This document shows positions 26,823 to 34,893 of a stretch of DNA of 64,000 nucleotides, one piece after another. Positions within the stretch are counted from its first letter, which is position 1; each line of letters begins with the position of its first letter. This DNA comes from Streptomyces sp. NBC_00459 (GTDB taxonomy: Bacteria > Actinomycetota > Actinomycetes > Streptomycetales > Streptomycetaceae), in NCBI RefSeq assembly GCF_036013955.1, contig NZ_CP107903.1, positions 124,001-188,000 of the forward strand, written 5' to 3'. The notes below the pieces were generated by a model. The model worked only from the letters and a program-made list of their open reading frames with translations, was not told the origin of the DNA and ran no database searches. A program made the translations under genes and the position numbers.

Positions 26823-27973
26823 ACACTCAGGAGTTCGGCCGGTGATGTCATCAGGGCTGTGGGGACGGCATGGTGGATGGGACCGCGGACGCGGGACAGG
26901 GGCAGGCAGGTCCCCTTGTTGATGTGGGCGACGATCTCCGCGGTGATGGAGATCGCCGTCTCCTCGGGGGTGTGGGCACCGAGGTCCAGGCCGATCGGTG
27001 AACGCAGACGGGCGAGATGCTCCTCGGGTACGCCGGCCTCGCGCAGACGTTCCAGGCGGTGTTCGTGGGTGCGGCGGGAGCCCATCGCGCCGATGTAGCC
27101 GACCGGGAGGTCGAGAGCCGCGCGGAGCAGGGGGATGTCGAACTTGGCGTCGTGGGTGAGGACGCAGATCACGGTGCGCGCGTCGGTCTCGGTTCGTCCC
27201 AGGTAGCGGTGCGGCCAGTCGACGACGACCTCGTCCGCGTACGGAAAGCGTTCCGGGGTGGCGAAGACGGGCCGGGCGTCGCAGACGGTGACCTGGTAGC
27301 CCAGGAAGTGGCCGACCCGGCTGAGGGCCGCGGTGAAGTCGACGGCGCCGAAGATCAGCATGCGGGGCGGGGCCGCATGGGTGTGGACCAGAAGGGTCAG
27401 TTTCTCCGGGCAGGTGTCGGCGTCCCCGCCGACCTCGACGCGGCCGGTCCGTCCTGCCCGCAGCAGCGCGCTGACCTGGCCGACCACCGTCTGGTCCGTC
27501 TGCCGGGTGCCCAGTGTCCCCGTGTACGCGCTGCCGCCCCCGAGGACGGACAGGGTGCGGCCGAGGAGGCGCAGTGGCCCGTCGATCACCTGAGCCACGG
27601 CGACGGGCACGCCGGTCAGTACCTGTTCCAGGGTGGTGGTGAGGTGGGGATGCTCAGCGGGGTCGATCCGCTGGACCAGGACCTCCAGTTCGCCGCCGCA
27701 GGTGAGCCCGACGGCGAAGGCGTCGCTGTCGGAGTAGCCGAAGGAGACCCGGACGGGGGGTTCGCCGGATTCCAGGACCTGCGTGCACAGTTCGTAGACG
27801 GCGCCTTCGACGCATCCTCCGGAGATGCTGCCGACCGCGTTGCCGTCGGTGTCCACGGCAAGGGCGGTGCCGGGGGGCAGGGGTGCGCTGCCGCTGACCT
27901 GGATGATGGTGGCCAGCGCGAACGGGCGGTCCTGGCGGCACCAGCCGTACAGCGTGTCCGCGATGTTCAGCAT
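26819..27973 (-). CDS. XdhC/CoxI/PaoD-family molybdenum-cofactor chaperone
   Basis: A 384-residue protein that binds mature or sulfurated molybdenum cofactor and delivers it to the oxidoreductase encoded upstream. The N-terminal XdhC/CoxI domain has VSGSAPLPPGTALAV, GSISGGCVEGAVYE and LTCGGELEVLVQ, with the Cys residues implicated in cofactor binding. The C-terminal Rossmann-like domain has MLIFGAVDFTAALSRVG, VCDARPVFATPERFP and GYIGAMGSRRTHEHRLERL. ATG 27973 has AGGAG 8 bases upstream; GTG 27982 would overlap that signal. It overlaps moaA by 4 bases and follows the large subunit by 143 bp. Confidence 0.9.
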   Translation of the reverse strand: MLNIADTLYGWCRQDRPFALATIIQVSGSAPLPPGTALAVDTDGNAVGSISGGCVEGAVYELCTQVLESGEPPVRVSFGYSDSDAFAVGLTCGGELEVLVQRIDPAEHPHLTTTLEQVLTGVPVAVAQVIDGPLRLLGRTLSVLGGGSAYTGTLGTRQTDQTVVGQVSALLRAGRTGRVEVGGDADTCPEKLTLLVHTHAAPPRMLIFGAVDFTAALSRVGHFLGYQVTVCDARPVFATPERFPYADEVVVDWPHRYLGRTETDARTVICVLTHDAKFDIPLLRAALDLPVGYIGAMGSRRTHEHRLERLREAGVPEEHLARLRSPIGLDLGAHTPEETAISITAEIVAHINKGTCLPLSRVRGPIHHAVPTALMTSPAELLSV

Positions 27974-28116
27974 GAGTGGCACTCCTGGGGGTGTGAGGCG
28001 CCCGCCGCCGCGCCGGCACAGGGGGGACCGGTGGCGCGGCGGCGGGCCGTTCGACGGGACGGTGCTCAGGGCTCCCCGGCCGGGGGACCGGAGAGGTTCC
28101 TTTTCTGTCCCGGGGT

Positions 28117-30324
28117 TCAGAACAGGGCTTCGGCGGTGATGGGCAGTTCGCGGACCCGCTTTCCGGTGGCGTGGAAGACCGCGTTGGCGATGGCAGGTGC
28201 CACGCCGACCTGCACGAGTTCCCCGAGGCTCTTCACACCGATGGGGCCGGCGTCGTAGTCCTCCCCGTCGAGGTAGACGGCCTTGAGATCGGGGATGTCG
28301 GCGTTGACGGGCACGAGGTAGTCGGCGAGGTTGGCGTTGACGATCCGCCCGTCGCGATGGTCGGTCACCGTGTGCTCCAGCAGGGCCGCACCGATACCGC
28401 CCACCATGCCGCCGACGGCCTGGCTCTCGGCGAGCTTCGGATTGATGATCCGGCCCGCGTCGTACACCCCGAGCATCCGCCGCACCCGCACCAGCCCGAG
28501 CCGGGCGTCGACAGCGACCTCGGCGAACATCGCGGCGTAGCCGTACATCGAGAACCGGCTCTCCTCCTCGGGCGTGTACGACCCGCGCGACTCCAGGTAG
28601 GCATGGTTGTTGCGGGCCAGAAGCTGCCGGTAGGTCTCCCCGCGCGTGGGGTCGCCCGTGACGTGCAGCCGACCGCCCCGGACCACGATGTCACCGGGCG
28701 CGACTCCGTGCAGCGGCGAGCCGTCGTCCGCCACCGCGAGGGCGACGGCCTGCTCACGCAGCTTGTCGCAGGTGTCCTGAACGGCGGATCCCACACTGAG
28801 CATGGTCTGCGAGGCGCCCTGAGCCGGGGCCGGCGGCATCGCGGAGTCACCCAGCTGGAAAGTGATGTCGCGTACCGCCAGGCCGAGGGCGTCTGCGGCG
28901 ACCTGGGTCATGGACGTGTACGTGCCCGTGCCGATGTCATGGGTCGCGGACTGGACGACCACCGTGCCGTCCGCATCCAGCCGGGCATGCGCCTGGGCCC
29001 GTCCACGGAACACGTCGTAGCAGCCGGTGGCCACCCCGGTGCCGGTCAGCCAGTCCCCGTCACGGGTCGAGCGCGGCCTGGGATTGCGCCGCTGCCAGCC
29101 AAAGGCACGGGATCCGACACGGAAGCACTCGCGCAACCGCCGTGTCGAGAAGGGCTGCTGCGTCGAGGGATCCTCACCGGGTTCGTTGCGCAGCCGCAGC
29201 TCGATCGGGTCGACACCCAGCTTGTAAGCGAGTTCGTCCACCGCGGTCTCGATGACGAAGGCGGAACTGCTGTAACCAGGACCACGCATCCACAACGGGG
29301 TACTCACATCGAGCGGCACGATCTGGGGGTTCTGGCTGACGTTGGGCACGGCGTACAGCATCCGCCCGAGCGCCAGGTTGGCCTCCCAGAACTGCTCGTA
29401 GCGGGAGGTCTCGTACTTGAAGTCGTGGGTCATCGCGGTCAGTCGTCCCCGCCCGGTGCTCCCGACACGCAGCTTGTACTCGTAGGCGGGCCGGTAACCC
29501 ACCATGAAGTACATCTGCCGGCGGGTCAGCGCGAGCTTCACCGGGCGGCCGGTCTCGCGTGCGGCGAGCGCCGCGATGGTGACATGCGGCCACGTCTTCA
29601 GGCCGCTGCCGAACGCGCCGCCGACGAACGGCGACAGGACACGCACATTCTCCAACGGGATCCCGAAGACCGCCGCGAGCTCGTTCTGCGCGCCGATCAC
29701 ATACTGGGTCTTGTCCCACGCGGTCAGTTTGTCGCCCTCCCATCGGGCGATGGTGGCGGGCGTCTCCATCGGATTGTGGTGGTTGCGCGCGAGCCGGTAG
29801 GTCATCTCCAACCGGACGTCCGCGGCGCCCAAAGCCGCCTGGGCGTCGCCCCGCGCGTATGGCAGGGCGAAGGGAGCGGGTCCGGCCTGGGCCGGACTGC
29901 GGGTCAGATCGGTCGACGGCCGCTCCGCGTCGTAGGAGACCCTCACCAGGCTCGCGGCGTGCTGCGCGACCTCCAGCGTGGTGGCCACCACGACCGCGAC
30001 CGGCTGGCCGAAGAACCGGACGGTGTCGTCCTGGAAAACGTGCAGCCGCTCCCCCGGGAAAGCGTTGCCGATCGGGTTCCGGCGGTAGGTCAGGCTGGGC
30101 TTGTCGAGATGGCTGATGACGCCCAGGACCCCGGGGTGGGCAACGGCGGCGCGCGTGTCGATGCCGGTGATACGGCCGCGCGCGATGCTGCTGTCGACGA
30201 TGACGGCGTGCACGACGCCCTCGATGTCGTGGTCGGCGGTGTACTTGGCCTGGCCGGTGACCTTCAGCCGTCCGTCCACCCGGGACAGCGGCGCTCCGAC
30301 GGCTGCCTGTGGTTGCGGGCTCAT
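28117..30324 (-). CDS. paoC: Aldehyde oxidoreductase molybdenum-binding subunit (PaoC/YagR type)
   Basis: A 735-residue large subunit of the xanthine-oxidase family, nearly the length of E. coli PaoC. It binds Mo-cytosine-dinucleotide cofactor and oxidises aldehydes or aza-heterocycles. Family segments include GAPLSRVDGRLKVTGQAKYT, SPFVGGAFGSGLKTWPH, MRGPGYSSSAFVIE, THDIGTGTYTSMTQVAADAL, and GVKSLGE near the C-terminus with the catalytic Glu. ATG 30324 follows AGGAGG and overlaps the FAD-subunit stop by 4 bases. No Tat signal: it would be carried out of the cell by the signal on the small subunit. Confidence 0.92.
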   Translation of the reverse strand: MSPQPQAAVGAPLSRVDGRLKVTGQAKYTADHDIEGVVHAVIVDSSIARGRITGIDTRAAVAHPGVLGVISHLDKPSLTYRRNPIGNAFPGERLHVFQDDTVRFFGQPVAVVVATTLEVAQHAASLVRVSYDAERPSTDLTRSPAQAGPAPFALPYARGDAQAALGAADVRLEMTYRLARNHHNPMETPATIARWEGDKLTAWDKTQYVIGAQNELAAVFGIPLENVRVLSPFVGGAFGSGLKTWPHVTIAALAARETGRPVKLALTRRQMYFMVGYRPAYEYKLRVGSTGRGRLTAMTHDFKYETSRYEQFWEANLALGRMLYAVPNVSQNPQIVPLDVSTPLWMRGPGYSSSAFVIETAVDELAYKLGVDPIELRLRNEPGEDPSTQQPFSTRRLRECFRVGSRAFGWQRRNPRPRSTRDGDWLTGTGVATGCYDVFRGRAQAHARLDADGTVVVQSATHDIGTGTYTSMTQVAADALGLAVRDITFQLGDSAMPPAPAQGASQTMLSVGSAVQDTCDKLREQAVALAVADDGSPLHGVAPGDIVVRGGRLHVTGDPTRGETYRQLLARNNHAYLESRGSYTPEEESRFSMYGYAAMFAEVAVDARLGLVRVRRMLGVYDAGRIINPKLAESQAVGGMVGGIGAALLEHTVTDHRDGRIVNANLADYLVPVNADIPDLKAVYLDGEDYDAGPIGVKSLGELVQVGVAPAIANAVFHATGKRVRELPITAEALF

Positions 30325-31301
30325 TTGCCACCTCCTACGACGCGCAGCTGGCGCTCGACGGTCCGTTTCAGCAACTCGACCTTGAAACCGTTGTGTTGGA
30401 GAGGGCGTGCCCCCTCCGCCGCCTGCTCGGCGGCCTTGGTCCACAGCGCCTCGGACGGCCGCTTCCCGATGAGCTGCCGCTCCACGGCGTGCAGCTTCCA
30501 CGGCACGGTGCCCACACCTCCTGCCGCCACCTTCGCCTCGCGGATCACCCCGCCGCTGACGTGCAGGGCGACGGCCGCCGAGGTGAGCGCGAACTCGTAG
30601 GACTGCCGGTCGCGCACCTTCAGATATCCCGACCTCAGCGGGCGCGGAAGGGGAGGTATCTCCACCGCTGTGATCAACTCGCCCCGGCGCAGGGCCTGTT
30701 CGCGGTTCGGTGTGCTGCCCGGCTTGAGCAGGAAGTCGGCGAAGGGCACGATGCGCTCGCCGCCCGGCCCCAGCAGGTGCACGGTCGCCTCCAGCGCCAT
30801 GAAGGCCACGGCGACGTCGGAGGGGTGGGTGGCCACACATGTGTCGGAGGTGCCGAGGATCGCGTGGGCACGGTTCACACCGTGCAGAGCCGCGCAACCC
30901 GAGCCCGGCTCACGCTTGTTGCAGGCGGCGGTCACATCACGGAAGTAGGTGCACCGGGTGCGCTGCATGATGTTGCCACCGATGGTCGCCATGTTGCGCA
31001 ACTGCGCCGACGCGCTCAGTTCCAGCGCCTCCGAGACGACGGGGTACAGGACGCGCACACTGCGGTGGGCGGCGGCCTCGGACATCCGTACCAGCGCACC
31101 GATGCGCAGACCGCCCCGCCGGGTGGCCGTGATCTCCCTCAGCGGCAGGCCACTGATGTCGATCAGTACCTCGGGGCGTTCGACGGTCTCACGCATCAGG
31201 TCGACCAGCGTGGTGCCACCGGCGATGTAACGCCCGCCGTCACCGCCCGCGGCAAGAGCCTCACGCGTGGTCGCGGCCTTCGTGTAGGAAAAGGGATACA
31301 T
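30321..31301 (-). CDS. paoB: Aldehyde oxidoreductase FAD-binding subunit with 4Fe-4S site (PaoB/YagS type)
   Basis: A 326-residue medium subunit that passes electrons from the 2Fe-2S clusters to FAD. The PCMH-type FAD motif is YIAGGTTLVDLM (about 25-36), with LRNMATIGGNIMQRTRC for the second FAD loop. Cys117, Cys127, Cys136 and Cys155 form the extra Cys set found in YagS-type proteins that binds a 4Fe-4S cluster. The C-terminal CO-dehydrogenase flavoprotein domain follows (GYLKVRDRQSYEFALTSAAV). It lies 6 bp after the small-subunit gene and overlaps the large-subunit gene. Confidence 0.92.
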   Translation of the reverse strand: MYPFSYTKAATTREALAAGGDGGRYIAGGTTLVDLMRETVERPEVLIDISGLPLREITATRRGGLRIGALVRMSEAAAHRSVRVLYPVVSEALELSASAQLRNMATIGGNIMQRTRCTYFRDVTAACNKREPGSGCAALHGVNRAHAILGTSDTCVATHPSDVAVAFMALEATVHLLGPGGERIVPFADFLLKPGSTPNREQALRRGELITAVEIPPLPRPLRSGYLKVRDRQSYEFALTSAAVALHVSGGVIREAKVAAGGVGTVPWKLHAVERQLIGKRPSEALWTKAAEQAAEGARPLQHNGFKVELLKRTVERQLRVVGGGK

Positions 31302-31307
31302 CGGTCC

Positions 31308-31961
31308 TCACTTCCGGCCGGCGGCTTGCTCGACCGCCTGCACGATCTTCACGTAGGCGCCACAGCGGCAGATGTTGCCGCTCATGAACTCCCGGATCTC
31401 CTCCGGTGAGCCGGCGTGGCCCTCGTCGATGCAGCCGACGCCGGACATGATCTGGCCGGAGGTGCAGTAGCCGCACTGGAAGGCGTCGTGGTCGATGAAC
31501 GCCTGCTGCAACGGGTGCAGTCGGTCGCCCTCGGCCAGGCCCTCGATGGTGGTGACCTCGGCGCCTTCCAGCCGGACCGCCAGGGTCAGACAGGAGTTGA
31601 CCCGGCGGCCGTCGACGAGCACCGTGCACGCGCCACAGGCACCGGCGTTGCAGCCCTTCTTCGAACCGGTCAGGTCGAGGTGTTCCCGCAGCAGGTCCAG
31701 CAGAGAGGTGCGGTTGTCGACCGTGACAGTGCGGCTCCGGCCGTTGACGGTCAGGGTGACACGGCTGCTGGGCGACGCCGCGGCGGCGACGGCGGGCTCG
31801 GCGTCGAACACGGCCGGTCCCGCTGTCAGGCCGCCCGCGACCACCGCACCGCCCACGACGGTGGTCGTCGCGATGAACGCGCGTCGGGAGGGGGCCGCCG
31901 AAGACGCCTCGGGGGATCCCTCGGGGGGAACAATCGTTGACTCGGGGAGTTCGATGGACAT
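31308..31961 (-). CDS. paoA: Aldehyde oxidoreductase 2Fe-2S subunit with Tat signal (PaoA/YagT type)
   Basis: A 217-residue small subunit. The leader SRRAFIATTTVVGGAVVAGG (about residues 27-46) is a twin-arginine signal, so the assembled trimer should be exported folded. The plant-type 2Fe-2S domain has GCNAGACGACTVLVDG and NSC; the helical domain has FQCGYCTSGQIM and NICRCGAY for the second cluster. ATG 31961 is preferred: the frame is open to 32120 but that stretch is not protein-like. It is first in a six-gene operon (paoABC, xdhC type, moaA, moaE) running to 25321. Confidence 0.92.
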   Translation of the reverse strand: MSIELPESTIVPPEGSPEASSAAPSRRAFIATTTVVGGAVVAGGLTAGPAVFDAEPAVAAAASPSSRVTLTVNGRSRTVTVDNRTSLLDLLREHLDLTGSKKGCNAGACGACTVLVDGRRVNSCLTLAVRLEGAEVTTIEGLAEGDRLHPLQQAFIDHDAFQCGYCTSGQIMSGVGCIDEGHAGSPEEIREFMSGNICRCGAYVKIVQAVEQAAGRK

Positions 31962-32131
31962 GCCCACTCTCTCGGTCGCGCGATGGACGGGGGGGAAGTA
32001 GCAAGTCGTGCCGCGAGTGGTTGCGCCACGGAGTACGTGCAGGACCCGGGCCCCGGGGTTGCCGCCCCGGAAACGGGCAAGCGCGTCCCGGGCGGAGAAC
32101 ATGTCGGCGTGCGCCGGCACGTCGGTGTCCC

Positions 32132-32290
32132 TCAGGACGCCACCGGTCCGGTGCCGTTGCCTCGCAGGTCCCCACCGGGGTTCATCTGCGGGTACGCGGC
32201 CCAGTTGCTGATCGTGGTGACCAGCGGTTCGGCCGGCCGGGGCAGGTCACCCGCGGAACCTGGTGTCCCCTTGACCGTCGCTCTACCGGA
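32132..32290 (-). other. Possible C-terminal gene fragment in the 32.0-32.7 kb gap
   Basis: A minus-strand frame ending at TGA 32132-32134 reads PAEPLVTTISNWAAYPQMNP, then GGDLRGNGTGPVAS. It looks like a real protein tail but has no start, and I cannot name a family. The 857-bp region between the two divergent operons otherwise holds a hairpin (32522-32557) and the amidohydrolase promoter. Confidence 0.25.
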
Positions 32291-32521
32291 TCATCGGTGC
32301 GGCTTGGCATCCACTGTGCGGCACTCGGCGCCGGACAACGAGCGGACAGTTTTAGGACGACTCGGTTACGCACCAACGCTGTTGGTACTTACGGCAGTAG
32401 CAGGCAGAGCGGGCCGACCGTGGCCACAGGTCGTGCCACCATGGTGGCCGCACGGTTCGAGTACGGCCACCAAGTCCCACGTCGAGGACGACCGGACTGC
32501 CGTATTCGGCGCGAGTGACGC

Positions 32522-32557
32522 ATGCCGGGGACCCAAGCAGCTTGGGGACCCCGGCAT
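32522..32557. terminator. Bulged hairpin in the divergent intergenic region
   Basis: ATGCCGGGG (32522-32530) pairs with CCCCGGCAT (32549-32557) and CCCAAG (32532-32537) with CTTGGG (32541-32546), leaving a CAG loop and a small bulge. It lies between two divergent promoters, so it may be the leftover terminator of a lost gene, or an insulator. Confidence 0.4.
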
Positions 32558-32718
32558 CCGCGAGAGCCTCGGCCACTCTGCCGGGAGTGCATGGCGTGCA
32601 TGCCCCGCCAGCTCTCGATCAAAGTCAACAGCACGTCCACGCCGCGCGGTCCTGTCAGCAGTCGACCGGACAGCGGTCGGATGCGGGACGGACCGAACTC
32701 AGCAGCCGTGCCTACCAC

Positions 32719-32748
32719 TTGACATATAGTTTGGGTCCAAACAATATT
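32719..32748 (+). promoter_or_regulatory. Promoter with shared operator, copy 3 (amidohydrolase)
   Basis: TTGACA (32719-32724) and AATATT (32743-32748), 18 bases apart, fit a sigma-70-type promoter. The space between them is an operator, TATAGTTTGGGTCCAAAC (32725-32742) followed by AATATT, with a perfect TTTGG/CCAAA core. It is the most symmetric of the three copies (others at 20881 and 21885). A bound repressor would cover both promoter boxes. The amidohydrolase starts about 70 bp downstream. Confidence 0.7.
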
Positions 32749-32818
32749 CGCAGTCACGAATACCGACCCGAGCACCTGTGTCCGAAACACGGGCACCGAG
32801 ACGGGCTAGGAGACCGAC

Positions 32819-34684
32819 ATGAGGCACGAAGTGAACCGCCGTCAGGCGTTGCGCGGAGCAGTGGCGGCGGCCACGGGAGTGGCGGCGGCCGGAGTGCTGC
32901 CGGCAGGGGTCGCCCAGGCGGCAGGGACGGCAGGGACAAGCGCCGACCTTGTCATCCACAACGGACGCGTCCTGGTCATGGACGGCAAGAACCGCGTGGC
33001 GGAGGCGCTGGCGGTGCGTGGTGGGCGGGTGGTGGCGGTCGGCCGGGCCCGCGACGTACGGCGTCTGGTCGGCCGTCGGACGCAGGTGCTCGACGCCGCC
33101 GGCGGGACGGTGCTGCCCGGGATCAACGATTCACACCTGCACCTCAACTCGTTCGCCCTGGCCATGCCGCCGTTCACGTACGACGTGGACACAGCGACGA
33201 TCGAGGACCTGGTGACCGTGGTGCGTACGGCCACCCAGGCGGCGCCGGCGCCCGGCACATGGATCCGCGGCAGGGGGTGGAACGACAACCGCCTGCCCCG
33301 CGCACCGCGGCGAACCGATCTCGACGCGGTCTCGGGCGACCACCCGGTCGTCCTCACGGACTTCTCCTTCCACGCGATGGCCGTCAACTCGGCCGCCCTG
33401 CGGCTGGCCGGCATCACTCGCGACACGGTGGCGCCGACCGGCGGCGTCATCGAGAGGGACGCCGACGGTGAGCCCACCGGTGTGCTGCGCGAGACCGCGC
33501 AGGCCCTGGTGCGCGCGGTGGTGCCCGCGTTCACCCGGGACGAGGTCTCGCGTGCCATCGACTCCGGCATCGGGCTGCTGCACGCCCAGGGGATCACCAG
33601 CCTCACCGACCCGGGCATCGACCTGGCCACGCTGGCGATCTACGCGGAGAAGGCACGGGCCGGCTCGCTCGACGTCCGACTCAACACGCTGTTGTCGGGC
33701 GGCACCGCGCCACAGCAGGTTCGCGACATCCTGGGCGCGTACCGCCCGCTGAAGGGGGTCGACGCGCGGACGCTGCGGGTCGCGGGCGTCAAAATATTCG
33801 CCGATGGCATCCCGACCGCGGCGAGGACCGCGTGGATGCATGAGCCGTACCTCGACGGAACCAACGGTGGCCTGGTCATCGAAGGCGCGACACACGCCGA
33901 ACAGCTCGCGAACCTGCACGAGATGATCAGGATGGTCGTCCGCGCCGGGTTCCAGGTCGGCACACACGCGACCGGCGACGCGACGTCCGACGCGGTCGTC
34001 GACGGCTACCTGAAGGCGATGGGGACCAACTGGCGCCGCATCGACCTGCGCCACTACGTCATCCACGGCGACTTCACACCCCGGGCGACGCTGCGGACGA
34101 TGGCGCGCCACGACATCGGCGCGAACATGAACGCGACCATCAAGTACCTGCTCGGCCGCACACTGGATCCCGTGATCGGCCCTGCTCGTACGGACTACGA
34201 GTTCCCGTACCGCAGCGCTCTGGACATGGGGGTGCGGGTGTCCAGCTCGTCCGACGCGCCGGTGACGTACCCGAACTGGCTCCAGGGCGTGATGGCCGCC
34301 GTGCTGCGTGAGGGCATGTTCGGTGGCATCGCGGGCGAGGCGGAACGCATCACCGTGCCCGAGGCACTGGCCACCTACACCCGTACGCCCGCATGGCAGG
34401 ACAAGGCGAACAGTTGGAAGGGCACGCTGGCCGAGGGCATGGCCGCGGACGTCTGCGTGGTGGGTGGCGACGTACTGGGCGTCGACCCTCATGAGCTGAT
34501 CGACCTTCCGATCACCACGACGATCGTCGGTGGTCGTGTGGTCTACGAGCGTACGGCGAGCGCCACGGCCACAGCCGCCGCGGCGGCGGCGAAAGCATCG
34601 GGGAACGAGCGTGGGCATTCCTGCCTGCAGGACGGCAAGTGCTGCTGCCGGCTGACGGAGGAGATGCGGGCCGGTCAGGTGTAG
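32819..34684 (+). CDS. Tat-exported amidohydrolase (amidohydrolase-3 / YtcJ type)
   Basis: A 621-residue metal-dependent hydrolase. The leader NRRQALRGAVAAATGVAAAG is a twin-arginine signal with cleavage near AQA. The composite beta-sandwich starts ADLVIHNGRVLVMDG; the barrel carries the His pair in NDSHLHLNSF, the Lys-like segment VKIFADGIP, and the catalytic Asp in SSSSDAPVTYP. YtcJ-like enzymes cleave N-acyl or amide bonds of amino-acid-like substrates. The last 25 residues are an unusual Cys-rich tail (CLQDGKCCCRL). The promoter contains the same operator as the amine permease and gamma-glutamyl ligase genes, so it may release the amine they use. Confidence 0.82.
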   Translation: MRHEVNRRQALRGAVAAATGVAAAGVLPAGVAQAAGTAGTSADLVIHNGRVLVMDGKNRVAEALAVRGGRVVAVGRARDVRRLVGRRTQVLDAAGGTVLPGINDSHLHLNSFALAMPPFTYDVDTATIEDLVTVVRTATQAAPAPGTWIRGRGWNDNRLPRAPRRTDLDAVSGDHPVVLTDFSFHAMAVNSAALRLAGITRDTVAPTGGVIERDADGEPTGVLRETAQALVRAVVPAFTRDEVSRAIDSGIGLLHAQGITSLTDPGIDLATLAIYAEKARAGSLDVRLNTLLSGGTAPQQVRDILGAYRPLKGVDARTLRVAGVKIFADGIPTAARTAWMHEPYLDGTNGGLVIEGATHAEQLANLHEMIRMVVRAGFQVGTHATGDATSDAVVDGYLKAMGTNWRRIDLRHYVIHGDFTPRATLRTMARHDIGANMNATIKYLLGRTLDPVIGPARTDYEFPYRSALDMGVRVSSSSDAPVTYPNWLQGVMAAVLREGMFGGIAGEAERITVPEALATYTRTPAWQDKANSWKGTLAEGMAADVCVVGGDVLGVDPHELIDLPITTTIVGGRVVYERTASATATAAAAAAKASGNERGHSCLQDGKCCCRLTEEMRAGQV

Positions 34685-34689
34685 AGCCC

Positions 34690-34753
34690 GCCCTCTGAAA
34701 CGTCGATGGTCCGCCTGTCCAGAGACAGGCGGACCATCGACGTTTCAGAGGGC
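34690..34753. terminator. 30-bp perfect-stem bidirectional hairpin
   Basis: Arms at 34690-34719 and 34724-34753 are perfectly complementary over 30 bases around the loop CAGA. The hairpin begins 5 bases after the amidohydrolase stop and lies before the convergent alpha/beta-hydrolase gene ending at 34894, so it can end both transcripts. The length of perfect pairing is well above that of an ordinary terminator. Confidence 0.85.
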
Positions 34754-34893
34754 GGCCCCGCGCGCTGCCCAGGGCCCAGCTGCGGACTGTCCTTGCCCAA
34801 AGTGACGCGTCGGGCGTGAGAGGGACTCACGCCCGAACCCGTGAGAGCCGGGAGGCAGGATCCTCCCGGCTCTGGGTGGGAAAGCCTGTCCGG

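Noticed and set aside
31962..32120. Longer N-terminus of the 2Fe-2S subunit
   Set aside because: A Tat signal needs to be near the N-terminus, and ATG 31961 places SRRAF correctly; the upstream part is not protein-like.
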